Positions 25,546-35,042 of a DNA stretch of 64,000 nt are shown here, in pieces. Source of the DNA: Syntrophomonas sp. (GTDB lineage Bacteria; Bacillota; Syntrophomonadia; Syntrophomonadales; Syntrophomonadaceae); contig JAENYG010000003.1 in assembly GCA_016841875.1 (NCBI GenBank), forward strand, positions 39,021-103,020. Reading direction: 5' to 3'. The notes beneath the pieces were generated by a model that searched no databases, had not been told where the DNA came from, and worked only from the letters and a program-made list of their open reading frames with translations. Both the position numbers and the translations under genes were made by a program. Numbering within the stretch: position 1 is the first letter of the stretch; every line of letters starts with the position of its first letter.

Positions 25546-28056
25546 ATGTCAAACAGACAGAAAATACTTCAAAGAAAGATACTAAATAAGGAACTAGAGG
25601 GAATCTTGAATTATCCGCTTACCATTGTCTCGGCGCCAATGGGATATGGCAAGACAACTGCGGTACGGGAGTATTTGCGTAAGAGCCGCATAAAGCATAT
25701 CTGGATGCCGCTTAATGATGCGTCCGCCAACTGCGGATATTTTTGGAACCGTTTAACCCAAAGGATATCTGAGGACTATCATGAATTGGGTACTGAGTTA
25801 CAGGGATTGGGTTTCCCTAATAGCAGCATTCATACCGACCGGATGCTGGACACACTATGGTCGATATCTCCATATGAAGATTTCATTTTGGTACTGGATG
25901 ACTACCATTTAGCAGAAAACAATTACATCAACCAGCTATTGGAGACAATTGCCAAAAACAGAATACCAAATTTCCACCTGGTGATTGTCAGCCGCCACTT
26001 GCCCAACATTAATCTTACTGAACTGATGGTAAAGAATCTGCTGCTCCAAATTGATACTGCTTTTTTCCGTTTTTCTGACCAGGATGTATTACGCTATTTC
26101 AACCTCATGGGTTTTCCCCTGGCACAGGAGAATGTTTCTCATATTCAACATATAGCAGGCGGTTGGGTATCTGCTTTATACCTCATTTACAGAGGGATTA
26201 AAGGTGGAATACCCCTGCAATATATTACTACTGTACAGGAACTGATACAAAGTGCCGTTTATGAGCCCTACGATGAAAAAACTAAAACCACTCTTTGTGC
26301 TCTGGCCATACTGGGTACATTCACGCTGGAATTGGCCGCTTATGCCACCAGGATCACCGAAATCAAAACCATCATCAAGACCCTGCACCGGGAAAACGCT
26401 TTTATAGACCTGGATAAAAAAACGGGTGTTTATACCATACATCATGTTTTTAATGATTATTTAACAGAAGAAGCCGGCCATCGCGGAATAGAAACCAAAG
26501 AAATATGTCGGCGCGCCGGGGAGTGGTATCTTATGATGCGGGACAACATTCAAGCTTATCGCTATTTATTTCGGGGGGAAGCATACAATATGCTGCTGCA
26601 GGAACTGGAAAAGCCTGCATATATCAGTGTTCATGACCGGCCTATGTTTTTTAAATATTTTGATGCCATACCTCAAGAATATAAGAATAGACATCCGATA
26701 TCCTACCTGAAATTTATCCTTCTCTTCGTTATGTCCGGCAACAGGCAAAAAGGGAATGAATTATTGAACCAGTTTGAAGAAGACATGGCCAAGGAGGAGT
26801 TATGGCTGCAGCGCAGCAAGGAAATTGAGGCAACGGTTCATTTGATTAAAATGTTCCAGTTTTTTAATGATGAAGTCAAGATGATATACCATATGGAATC
26901 CGCACTTGAGCTGTTAGATGGAAACGTTTCTGTAATTTGCAGCTATCAAAGCCCCTTCTCTCTTGGCAGCCCCCATTTCACCTACATCTATTACAAGGAG
27001 GCAGGTGCATACAAAACAACGATGGAGCTCCCCCTGGAAAAGTATGCTGAATTATCAGGAGGCTCTGGGCTGGGTTCAGCAGCCCTTTGCCTGGCTGAAT
27101 ATGCGTTTGAAATCGGGGATTTTGAATTGGTTGAAAGTAATGCCTTTAAGTCTATATACCAGGCCAGAACCAAGTATCAGACCTCTATAGAGATTTGTGC
27201 CAGCCTGACCTTGGTACGGCTCTATCTATTTAAATCCAGGTATATAGAAGCCCTGGCACTCTTAAATAACCTGGCCGATAAAGTAGCATCTAATATAGAG
27301 CCTATTCTCCTTAACACCTATGACCTGTGCCTGGGATATTTTTATGCCTGCAGCAGGGAATACGAAAAGATTCCTCGGTGGATCATCGAGGGGGATATAT
27401 CCGTCAGCAGTGAATATGAAGAGATTCCGCGCTGGATCAGCAAGGCGGATATGTCAGCTAATTCCATCCTGCTTCAGGGTGCGGTATTTTCTTATGTGGT
27501 GTATGGTAAAACCCTCATTTTGGCTGAAGAGTGGCTCAGGGCCGAGGTACTGTGCGAGACGTTTATTCCTTATTTCAAAATTTATCATAATCAACTGGGA
27601 CATATCCATAATTACCTCCATCTGGCCATAGCGTCTTACCAACAGGGTCACCAAAAGAAAGCCAAAGAATGGCTGTTACTTGGTCTTCAAATAGGTCAGG
27701 CTGATAATATCGTGATGCCTTTCGCGGAAAACGGAGCTAATTTGTTTCCCCTGCTCAGCCTTTTCAATGATAAGGATTGTATAGATAGGGGTTATATTAA
27801 TCAAATAATCGACCTCTGCATTCAATATTCCGCAGCAATTCAAGGGATACTCATTCCTGAAAATCCCCTCTCACCACGTGAAAGTGAGGTGCTCAGGCTG
27901 ATGGCCCGGGGACTGAGCCGTGAGGAAATTGCCATAGAAATGTATTTGTCCTCAAGCACCGTGAGAACACATATCCAGAATATTTATCACAAACTGGATG
28001 TAAGTAAAAAAAGTGCTGCCCTGCAAAAAGCGACGGAAATGAATATTTTATCATAA
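25546..28056 (+). CDS. MalT-like LuxR family ATP-dependent regulator
   Basis: An 836-residue STAND-class regulator. The N-terminal NTPase has Walker A APMGYGKTT (residues about 30-38) and Walker B FILVLDDYH. A long helical repeat region follows (residues about 330-760, TPR-like), with a C-terminal LuxR helix-turn-helix, LSPRESEVLRLMARGLSREEIA then SSSTVRTHIQNIYHKL. MalT relatives bind ATP and an inducer, oligomerise and activate promoters. A perfect-frame tandem duplication of 18 codons lies at 27358-27465. No neighbour is an obvious sugar operon. The small gene and the large LRR protein gene downstream are possible targets by position only. Confidence 0.88.
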   Translation: MSNRQKILQRKILNKELEGILNYPLTIVSAPMGYGKTTAVREYLRKSRIKHIWMPLNDASANCGYFWNRLTQRISEDYHELGTELQGLGFPNSSIHTDRMLDTLWSISPYEDFILVLDDYHLAENNYINQLLETIAKNRIPNFHLVIVSRHLPNINLTELMVKNLLLQIDTAFFRFSDQDVLRYFNLMGFPLAQENVSHIQHIAGGWVSALYLIYRGIKGGIPLQYITTVQELIQSAVYEPYDEKTKTTLCALAILGTFTLELAAYATRITEIKTIIKTLHRENAFIDLDKKTGVYTIHHVFNDYLTEEAGHRGIETKEICRRAGEWYLMMRDNIQAYRYLFRGEAYNMLLQELEKPAYISVHDRPMFFKYFDAIPQEYKNRHPISYLKFILLFVMSGNRQKGNELLNQFEEDMAKEELWLQRSKEIEATVHLIKMFQFFNDEVKMIYHMESALELLDGNVSVICSYQSPFSLGSPHFTYIYYKEAGAYKTTMELPLEKYAELSGGSGLGSAALCLAEYAFEIGDFELVESNAFKSIYQARTKYQTSIEICASLTLVRLYLFKSRYIEALALLNNLADKVASNIEPILLNTYDLCLGYFYACSREYEKIPRWIIEGDISVSSEYEEIPRWISKADMSANSILLQGAVFSYVVYGKTLILAEEWLRAEVLCETFIPYFKIYHNQLGHIHNYLHLAIASYQQGHQKKAKEWLLLGLQIGQADNIVMPFAENGANLFPLLSLFNDKDCIDRGYINQIIDLCIQYSAAIQGILIPENPLSPRESEVLRLMARGLSREEIAIEMYLSSSTVRTHIQNIYHKLDVSKKSAALQKATEMNILS

Positions 28057-28088
28057 ATACGCTTTTTCGTCCGATACTGTACTTTACG

Positions 28089-28128
28089 ACAATCTTCTAC
28101 ACTGTATAGGTAGAGGATTGTTTTTTTT
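28089..28128 (+). terminator. Intrinsic terminator/attenuator abutting the next ribosome site
   Basis: ACAATCTTCTAC (28089-28100) and GTAGAGGATTGT (28110-28121) form an 11-12 base stem followed by eight or nine T. GGAGGGAGG begins directly after the T-run, so the hairpin ends the regulator transcript and also sits in the leader of the small gene at 28144. Confidence 0.85.
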
Positions 28129-28143
28129 GGAGGGAGGTTAACT

Positions 28144-28398
28144 TTGCATACCTATTTTAAAAGAGTAACACCCAATGAAGACTACAGCCTGAGTATTGTT
28201 TTGGAAAACGGGTGCACCTTGAAATACTCCATGGTGCAGTTAGTAAACCAGCTGCGCTTCACTCCACTGAAGAATAGAGAGGTGTGGCTGTACCTGGAAG
28301 TATATCCCACCCATCTGGAATGGAATAAGGGCAGATTCCAGGTAACCTTGAATATCGAAGAAATCATCCCGGATCATTACCAACACGAGGAGGTATGA
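28144..28398 (+). CDS. Small DUF2442-like protein
   Basis: An 84-residue protein with the pattern VTPNEDYSLSIVLENGCTLKYSMVQLV...FTPLKNREVWLYLEVYPTHLEWNKG, close to the DUF2442 family (xVxPxxdyxLxlxFxNGexrxfD...L). The family is small and of unknown function, sometimes linked to toxin-antitoxin loci; no toxin partner is visible here. It starts with TTG at 28144 behind a very strong GGAGGGAGG. It lies directly downstream of an intrinsic terminator, so its expression may depend on readthrough. Confidence 0.65.
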   Translation: MHTYFKRVTPNEDYSLSIVLENGCTLKYSMVQLVNQLRFTPLKNREVWLYLEVYPTHLEWNKGRFQVTLNIEEIIPDHYQHEEV

Positions 28399-28548
28399 GA
28401 GGAAAGAGCGGGCTGCCATGCGGCTAAAATGAGATGTCCGGGATTCTTCGGCAAACTGAATAGGTATTGCGAAGTGATTTCGGGGCTTGCGTATAACTTT
28501 CGATCTAATGCTCAGGCCTAATCTCATAATATGTTAGGAGGATGTATC

Positions 28549-31500
28549 ATGAAGTTGTTTAAAGCGGCGAATAGAAGCATGTTGTTTACACTGTTGGTCA
28601 TCGTAGTAATGGTGAGTTTGCTGGTGATGCCTGACGCATCTGCCTGGGCGGTTACCGCTCCGGAAAGTGATTTTGAGTTTGATGCGGCAACCGGCACTAT
28701 AACGAAATATATAGGTCCAGGTGGTGAGGTGGAAATACCCGGCACAATTGGAGGTATTGCGGTAACGGGGATTGGCGAATCTGCTTTTCCTTTCAATACT
28801 GATGTAACCAGTATAATCATCCCAGACAGCGTAACCAGCATTGGTGATAAGGCCTTTTATAAATGCTATAATCTGAAGAGCGCATATTTTGAAGGGGATG
28901 CGCCTTCTTCTTTTGGTGAAAATGTTTTTGATTATTGTGACTACTATGGTGACGAGGCCATTACCATATATTATCATGCAAGTGCATCAGGATGGACATA
29001 TCCCTGGAATGGATATCCTACTTGTGATGAGAGCTTAGTGTTTGATAGTGAAACAGGAACCATCAAAGCTTATCATGGTGAGGGAGAGAATCTGTATGTG
29101 ATAATACCTGACACAATCGAGGGGGTTGTGGTAAAGAACATTGGTGCACAAGCGTTTGATGGGGATTGGAATATCAACAGTATAAGCCTGCCTGACAGTC
29201 TTCTGAGCATAGGCGACCGTGCGTTCTCTCGGTGTTGGTACCTTACTAGCATAAACATACCAGATAGTGTAGGGAGTATAGGCCAAGGTGCTTTCGGCGA
29301 GTGTCATTATCTTACCAGTATAAACATACCTGAAAGCGTAGATAGTCTGGGTGCGGCGGCATTTTACTATACCGGCCTAACCAGTGTAAGTATACCCGGC
29401 AGCGTAAAGGTTATAAGTGATTCAGCATTTATGATGTGTAGTCAGCTTTCCAGCGTAAATATAGCTGATGGTGTAGAGAGTATAGGCAATAATGCATTTT
29501 ATCGCTGTGGTTCTCTTAGCAGTGTGACTATTGGCGATAGTGTAAGCAGCATAGGCGATCAAGCATTTTTTCAATGCGTCATGCTGAATAGTGCATATTT
29601 TCATGGTAATGCTCCCACCTATTTAGGTGAAGATGTTTTTACCGGGTGTCCGGGCAGCTTGATCATATATTACCTCTCAACTAAGACCGGCTGGACAAAT
29701 CCATGGAACAGATATGATACTGCGTATTGGACACCGGAGGAGCATTTTATCTTTGATAGCGAAACAGGCACTATAGAAGATTATATAGGTCCGGGTGGTT
29801 ATGTTGTAATACCCAACACCATTGGCGAATATGCGGTGACGGGCATTAAATATTATGCTTTCTCTGGCTGCAGTAATCTTTCCGATATAATCATACCAGA
29901 CAGCGTAACAAACATAGGCGAACTGTCATTTGCAGGATGTACCGCCCTAGGCAGTGTAAGCATACCAGGCAGTATAAGCAGGATAGATGATATGACCTTT
30001 TATGGATGCAGCAGTCTGAGAAGTGCATATTTTGAAGGTGATGCGCCTGAGAATTTCGGATCCCAGGTTTTTGATAATTGTGCGGATGATTTTATAATAT
30101 ACTACCTTATTGGTACGACGGGTTGGGCAAATCCCTGGAATAGTTATCCAACTGCTGAAATAGACATAAAAGCCCCCGGGATAGCTGAATTAAGTCCTGA
30201 CGATGATGGTACTGGAATTAGTGTAAATGACAATCTGCTAATCATTTTTGATGAAGAGGCAGCAACGGGTACGGGTAACATAATCATCAAGCAAGCAAGT
30301 GATGATAGTACGGTAGAGACTATAGATGTAACTACAGAAAAAGTATCCATATCAGGTGCCACAATAACAATAGACCCTGATGTGACATTTGCAGAAGGTA
30401 CAGGATACTATGTACAGATAGATGCAGGCACTTTTACAGACAATGCGGGGAATAACTTTGCGGGAATAAATGATACCAGCAGCTGGAACTTTACCACCAG
30501 GTATTATCCGGCAGAAATAACTGTAAACGGTTCCGAATCCATCACTATACCATCCTCGGGAAGTATTACTGCCAATTATACCGCTGCAGTAAAAGACAGG
30601 AACGGCAATATCATGGAAGGAGAGAGCGTAACCTGGAGTCTGCAGGGAACTGTAACCGGTGTAAGTGTGGCTTCTGCATCCGGTGCAGTAAGTATTGATA
30701 ATACTGCTGGTTCAGGAAGTTTCATTTTAACAGCTGAAGCTGCTACTGCAGATGGAAGTGTGACCGCCAGTCTAACCGTTAACTTGGAGGCACCGTATTT
30801 GGACTCGGTTACCATTAAGGGAACTATACCAGAACTTACTATAGGATATGATTTCAACCTGGATAGCCTGATTGTTAATGGTTTTGATAAATACAACAAC
30901 TTCTATGATATCAATGGTGAGACTGTAACCTGGAACCTGGAATCAGGCAGCGAATATGCCACCTTAAGCGACAGTATATTGACCCCGGAAGCAGTCGGAA
31001 CAGGTTCGGTAAACGCTGTTGTAGCTGGAGTAAGCAGTGATGAAATAAGTTTCATCGTTGTAGAAGCACCTTATCTAAATACACTCGCCATTACGGATAC
31101 TATACCAGAACTAATTATTAAAGAATATAAAAAGGATGGTTATGACCTGAGCAGCCTGACTGTTAGCGGTTTTGACCAATACGGAAATCCCTTCGATATT
31201 GATAGTGAAACTGTAACCTGGAACCTGGAATCAGGCAGCGAATATGCCACCTTAAGCAGCAGTATATTGATCCCGGAAGCGGTTGGAACAGGTTCGGTAA
31301 CCGCTGCCGCAGCTGGAGTAAGCAGTGATGAAGTGAGCTTTACCATCGTAAATAGTGCATTGGTTCTAAGCACGGTTATTATTGAGGGGACGATCCCCAA
31401 TCTTACTGTTGGAGATGAATACGACCTGGGCAGCCTGATTGTCAGCGGCGCAGACCAATACGGGAATCCCTTCGATATTGATAGTGAAACTGTAAGCTGG

Positions 31501-31917
31501 AACCTGGAATCAGGCAGCAAATATGCTGAACTGAGCGGGACTACTTTAACAGGCATCAGTGAAGGATCAGGCACGGTATCCGCATCTATAGCCGGAATAG
31601 AAAGTGATAAAATAAGCTTTACCGTGATAGTTGCTGTACTCGGACCAAGTTGGCCGGCGGATACTCAATTAATAGCATCGGATATCACCGCCAGCAGTGT
31701 TACGCTTAGCTTGAGCAATGCGGCTTCAGGTGCAGATAGTTATCAGATTTATGTTAATGATGTATGTATTGGTGATTATCCCAGCAGCGAACTGATCTTT
31801 GATATTAGCAGCCTGAATACTAACACCAAATATACACTTACAGTCTATGCGGCAGACAATGAGGGTAACGCAACTGAGGAGGGTATTTCGGTAAAAATAA
31901 GAACGAGTAAAGCATAA
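28549..31917 (+). CDS. Secreted BspA-like leucine-rich-repeat protein with Ig-like and FN3 domains
   Basis: About 1122 residues. A signal peptide (LLVIVVMVSLLVMPDASAWA) is followed by BspA/LRR_5 repeats with the recurring ITSIxIPDSVTSIGxxAFxxC pattern (residues about 30-530, in three blocks). Next are a SbsA/Big_5-type domain (residues about 540-650), one Ig-like domain and three homologous Ig-like repeats sharing SETVTWNLESGSEYATL (about 745-1030), then a C-terminal fibronectin III-like domain. No SLH, LPXTG or other anchor is visible, so it may be released or held by partners. BspA proteins mediate adhesion in other bacteria; here that is inference. The ATG at 28549 follows AGGAGG by 7 bases. 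Confidence 0.88.
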   Translation: MKLFKAANRSMLFTLLVIVVMVSLLVMPDASAWAVTAPESDFEFDAATGTITKYIGPGGEVEIPGTIGGIAVTGIGESAFPFNTDVTSIIIPDSVTSIGDKAFYKCYNLKSAYFEGDAPSSFGENVFDYCDYYGDEAITIYYHASASGWTYPWNGYPTCDESLVFDSETGTIKAYHGEGENLYVIIPDTIEGVVVKNIGAQAFDGDWNINSISLPDSLLSIGDRAFSRCWYLTSINIPDSVGSIGQGAFGECHYLTSINIPESVDSLGAAAFYYTGLTSVSIPGSVKVISDSAFMMCSQLSSVNIADGVESIGNNAFYRCGSLSSVTIGDSVSSIGDQAFFQCVMLNSAYFHGNAPTYLGEDVFTGCPGSLIIYYLSTKTGWTNPWNRYDTAYWTPEEHFIFDSETGTIEDYIGPGGYVVIPNTIGEYAVTGIKYYAFSGCSNLSDIIIPDSVTNIGELSFAGCTALGSVSIPGSISRIDDMTFYGCSSLRSAYFEGDAPENFGSQVFDNCADDFIIYYLIGTTGWANPWNSYPTAEIDIKAPGIAELSPDDDGTGISVNDNLLIIFDEEAATGTGNIIIKQASDDSTVETIDVTTEKVSISGATITIDPDVTFAEGTGYYVQIDAGTFTDNAGNNFAGINDTSSWNFTTRYYPAEITVNGSESITIPSSGSITANYTAAVKDRNGNIMEGESVTWSLQGTVTGVSVASASGAVSIDNTAGSGSFILTAEAATADGSVTASLTVNLEAPYLDSVTIKGTIPELTIGYDFNLDSLIVNGFDKYNNFYDINGETVTWNLESGSEYATLSDSILTPEAVGTGSVNAVVAGVSSDEISFIVVEAPYLNTLAITDTIPELIIKEYKKDGYDLSSLTVSGFDQYGNPFDIDSETVTWNLESGSEYATLSSSILIPEAVGTGSVTAAAAGVSSDEVSFTIVNSALVLSTVIIEGTIPNLTVGDEYDLGSLIVSGADQYGNPFDIDSETVSWNLESGSKYAELSGTTLTGISEGSGTVSASIAGIESDKISFTVIVAVLGPSWPADTQLIASDITASSVTLSLSNAASGADSYQIYVNDVCIGDYPSSELIFDISSLNTNTKYTLTVYAADNEGNATEEGISVKIRTSKA

Positions 31918-31982
31918 ATAAAGCCTGTGATAAATAGTCAGACCGGATATAATACATAGCTTCCTGGTTGAAGTACATATTA

Positions 31983-32049
31983 GTTGGGGGCGGTCCTGGA
32001 CTTGCATTATCAAGCTAAGAAAATGCAAGTCAAGGACCGTCCCCAACTT
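31983..32049. repeat. Long hairpin of two inverted GACCGTCCCC-type elements
   Basis: AGTTGGGGGCGGTCCTGGAC followed by TTGCATT pairs with AATGCAAGTCAAGGACCGTCCCCAACT over about 27 bases with only two or three mismatches, loop about 12 bases. This is a variant subfamily with GGACC instead of GAACC. It could also end transcription of the LRR gene. Confidence 0.85.
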
Positions 32050-32179
32050 GTAATTAAGGATATTTAATGCAGCTCTGCTCAGCTTCCCATAGACTTTATA
32101 ATATGGTCCATTATATAATTTAATAAGCTATTGATAAAATATGCATTCTCGTATACGAATAAATGGAGGCCATGTTACT

Positions 32180-34645
32180 ATGTCAGAGTTCAATATTGAA
32201 AATATAGATGGATTACTGGTAGAAAGTCCATATATGGCATTGGTGATTGTTGACAAAGATGGATATATTACCGTTATGAATCAAGTCTTCCTTGATTTAC
32301 TCGGCTTAAGCAAGGATGAAGCTATAGGTAAATATGTGCTGGAAGTACTTCCCAACTCAGAACTCCCCGAAGTACTAAAAACGGGAAGAATCGATAAAGC
32401 TGACATATGGCCTCTAAATGGCAGGGATACTGTAGTGACCCGGTTTCCCATAGTGAAGAACGGAGAAATCGTGGGAGCTATTGGGCAGAGTTTCTTCCTG
32501 GATATGTCCGGGGCCCGGATTTTGATGCAGAAACTGCAGGAAACCGAAGAAGAATTCCAGGCCTATTCTGAGGCTATGATCGAAAGCCCTTACATGGTTT
32601 ATGTGAGCGTAAACAAAGAGGGGTATATTACCATGATGAACCAGACCTATCTGGATGAACTTAAGCTGGAAAAAAAGGACGTTATAGGAAAGCATATTAT
32701 AGAGGTGACACCTACTTCCCAGCTCCCTGAAGTATTGAAAACCGGGCGGGTAGATAAAGCCGACATCTGGCCCATAAACGGAAGAGATACTATTGTGACC
32801 CGCCTGCCTATTATAAAAAATGGGGAGATCATCGGCGCCATTGGCAAGAGCCTCTTCCTGGATGTTTCCGGTGTCAAAATTATGATGCAAAAAATGCAGG
32901 AAACTGAAAAAGAATTCCTTGCTCTTTCGGAAGCCTTGATCGAAAGCCCTTACATGGTTTATGTTATTGTGGACAAAGACGGTATTATTACGGCAATGAA
33001 CCGTACCTACCTGGATATCCTGGGCTTCACTAAAGAAGAAGTAGTAGGCAAACACATTCTGGAGATCACACCCACTTCGGAGCTGCCTGTAATCCTGAAA
33101 ACAGGACATATTGATGAAGCGGTCATCTGGCCAATTAATGGGCGGGACACGATTATGAGCCGCATGCCGGTCATGAAGGACGGCAAAATAATCGGTGCCA
33201 TTGCCAAAAGTCTTTTCCTGGACATGTCCGGCGCCAAGATATTTATGCACAAACTCCAGGAAACCGAGAAGGAATTTCGGGCTATCTCCGAGGCTTTGAT
33301 TGAAAGCCCTTATATGGTTTACGTTATTGTAGACAAGGAAGGTATAATTACAGCCATGAACCCGACTTACCTGGAACAGCTGGGTATGGAAAAAAGTCAG
33401 GTGGTAGGAAAGCATATTCTGGACATCACCCCAAATTCACTGCTGCCTGAAACACTGAGAACCGGTCGGATAGATGAAGCCGATATATATACTATCAACG
33501 GGCGCAACACTATAGTTACCCGCCTGCCCATCATTAAGGATGGTGAAATAATAGGAGCTGTCGCCCGGAGTCTGTTTATGGATATGTCCGGTGCTAAAAT
33601 ACTGATGAATAAACTGCAGGAAACCGAAAGAGAATTAAATATATACAAGGAGGAAATTCGCCAGGGTTATCAGGCCCAATGGCAGTTCCACGATATAATC
33701 GGTGAATGTGCTGCCTTTGCCAGTGTTAAATCCGTAGCTGAACAATTATCTCATACCGTTTCCACCGTGCTTATAACCGGGGAAAGCGGAACTGGCAAAG
33801 AATTATTTGCCCATGCCATCCATAACTCCAGCAATCGCAGCAATCATCCCTTTGTTAAAATAAACTGCGCTGCTCTGCCCGAAAACCTTCTGGAATCAGA
33901 ACTCTTTGGTTATGAAGAAGGAGCTTTTACCGGTGCTCGCAAGGGCGGAAAACATGGCAAGTTTGAACTGGCCATGGGCGGGACTGTCTTCCTGGATGAA
34001 ATTGGTGACATGCCGCTGACTATGCAGACCAAACTCTTGACTGTCCTGCAGGATAGAGTAGTGGAAAGAGTAGGTGGTACCAAGCCTATTTTTGTCAACG
34101 TACGAGTTATCGCCGCAACCAACTGTAATCTTGAGCAATTAGTATCCGAGCAGAAGTTCCGCCAGGATCTTTTTTACCGCCTGAATGTGGTAAGATTAGA
34201 CATTCCTCCGCTTAAAGAACGCAGCGAAGATATTCCTCTGCTGGTAAACACCCTGATACGTAAAATAAACAGTAAGCTGGGTACAGATATTAAAAAAGTA
34301 TCTCATAAAGCTATTGAACTGATGCAGAATTATGACTGGCCCGGCAACATACGGGAACTGGAGAACCTGCTGGAGAGAGCTATCAATATGGCTGATATGA
34401 ATCGAGAAAACTGCATTACCATCAAGCACTTTCCACTGCTAGTGGAAAATACCTATTTTAATGAAGAACCATCTGCTATTGATTCCTTAACTCTTCCAAA
34501 TGCTATTGAACAGCTGGAAAAGCAGTTAATAATACAGGCCCTGGAAAAAAACGGCGGCAACAAAGTGCATACCGCCAAAGTTCTGGGCATTCACACTTCA
34601 GCACTATACCGTAAACTGGGCAAATATGGCCTGGACCAACTATAG
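32180..34645 (+). CDS. Sigma-54-dependent activator with four tandem PAS domains
   Basis: About 821 residues. Four PAS domains of 120 residues each share the order ESPYMVYVIVDKDGIITAMN, then VVGKHILEITP, then NGRDTIV. A linker helix leads into a sigma-54 AAA+ domain with GESGTGKE (Walker A), ESELFGYEEGAFTGA (sigma-54 contact), GTVFLDEIGDMP (Walker B) and an arginine-finger FRQDLFYRLNV, then a Fis-type helix-turn-helix (NKVHTAKVLGIHTSALYRKL). Start ATG 32180 follows TGGAGG; the frame opens 13 codons earlier. It reads toward the beta-oxidation operon, whose promoter is a consensus -24/-12 site, so it most likely activates that operon in response to a metabolite sensed by the PAS array. Confidence 0.93.
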   Translation: MSEFNIENIDGLLVESPYMALVIVDKDGYITVMNQVFLDLLGLSKDEAIGKYVLEVLPNSELPEVLKTGRIDKADIWPLNGRDTVVTRFPIVKNGEIVGAIGQSFFLDMSGARILMQKLQETEEEFQAYSEAMIESPYMVYVSVNKEGYITMMNQTYLDELKLEKKDVIGKHIIEVTPTSQLPEVLKTGRVDKADIWPINGRDTIVTRLPIIKNGEIIGAIGKSLFLDVSGVKIMMQKMQETEKEFLALSEALIESPYMVYVIVDKDGIITAMNRTYLDILGFTKEEVVGKHILEITPTSELPVILKTGHIDEAVIWPINGRDTIMSRMPVMKDGKIIGAIAKSLFLDMSGAKIFMHKLQETEKEFRAISEALIESPYMVYVIVDKEGIITAMNPTYLEQLGMEKSQVVGKHILDITPNSLLPETLRTGRIDEADIYTINGRNTIVTRLPIIKDGEIIGAVARSLFMDMSGAKILMNKLQETERELNIYKEEIRQGYQAQWQFHDIIGECAAFASVKSVAEQLSHTVSTVLITGESGTGKELFAHAIHNSSNRSNHPFVKINCAALPENLLESELFGYEEGAFTGARKGGKHGKFELAMGGTVFLDEIGDMPLTMQTKLLTVLQDRVVERVGGTKPIFVNVRVIAATNCNLEQLVSEQKFRQDLFYRLNVVRLDIPPLKERSEDIPLLVNTLIRKINSKLGTDIKKVSHKAIELMQNYDWPGNIRELENLLERAINMADMNRENCITIKHFPLLVENTYFNEEPSAIDSLTLPNAIEQLEKQLIIQALEKNGGNKVHTAKVLGIHTSALYRKLGKYGLDQL
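32219..33658 (+). repeat. Four in-frame 360-base PAS repeats
   Basis: The start of each copy (GAAAGTCCA or GAAAGCCCT) lies at 32222, 32582, 32942 and 33302, exactly 360 bases apart, so no insertion or deletion separates the copies. Copies two to four share long identical words such as GAAAGCCCTTACATGGTTTA. This indicates recent or homogenised tandem duplication. Confidence 0.9.
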
Positions 34646-34717
34646 CTCGCTGCTTAACAGCCTTATTGCTGCCGCCGCACCGATACTGTAAACCTGATTA
34701 AATCTTACTCAACTCTC

Positions 34718-34935
34718 CTATTTTGAGAATTACCATCAACTGGTATTATGATTATTTTTCCCCAATAACCGCGGTCATTACAAATTTTTTACCTCAAAGA
34801 TAAGGTTGCAACATATGATTTATCTATAAAAACAGGTCTGCTCTCTTATTTTAGGAATTGCCATAAATGCGTATATTCTTGATAAAGCAGCTATTATTGA
34901 TTTTATGCTGGTATCCTATTTTGATATATCATGGC
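34718..34935 (+). promoter_or_regulatory. Three degenerate direct repeats upstream of the sigma-54 promoter
   Basis: CTATTTTGAGAATTACCAT (34718-34736), TTATTTTAGGAATTGCCAT (34846-34864) and CTATTTTGATATATCATGGC (34916-34935) share TATTTT-n3-AaTT-nCcAT. They lie 90-310 bases before the -24/-12 element, a normal distance for activator enhancer sites. Confidence 0.45.
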
Positions 34936-34960
34936 AACTTATAACTTGCCTGAACTAATT

Positions 34961-34999
34961 GGCGGTATACCGTTATATTGCGGTATACCGCCTTTTTTT
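34961..34999 (+). promoter_or_regulatory. Double CGGTATACCG palindrome with T-run
   Basis: GGCGGTATACCG (34961-34972) and CGGTATACCGCC (34981-34992) are exact reverse complements, and each contains the self-complementary CGGTATACCG, 18 bases apart. Seven T follow. It can be read as an intrinsic terminator for the activator gene 315 bases upstream, or as paired binding sites 35 bases before the -24 box; possibly both. Confidence 0.75.
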
Positions 35000-35026
35000 G
35001 CATAATTTGACCTGTTTTTGCTTACC

Positions 35027-35042
35027 TGGCACTTATCTTGCT
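35027..35042 (+). promoter_or_regulatory. Sigma-54 (-24/-12) promoter of the beta-oxidation operon
   Basis: TGGCACTTATCTTGCT matches the consensus TGGCAC-N5-TTGCT at every fixed position. Transcription should start near 35054, leaving a leader of about 117 bases. This leader contains an unused strong ribosome-site-like AGGAGGTG at 35106-35113. Confidence 0.9.

Noticed and set aside
28399..28548. Second c-di-GMP riboswitch before the first LRR gene
   Set aside because: None of the GEMM-I landmarks (GGGCAAACC, CCTAA, GCCGGGTT) occur there, and I saw no other riboswitch pattern.
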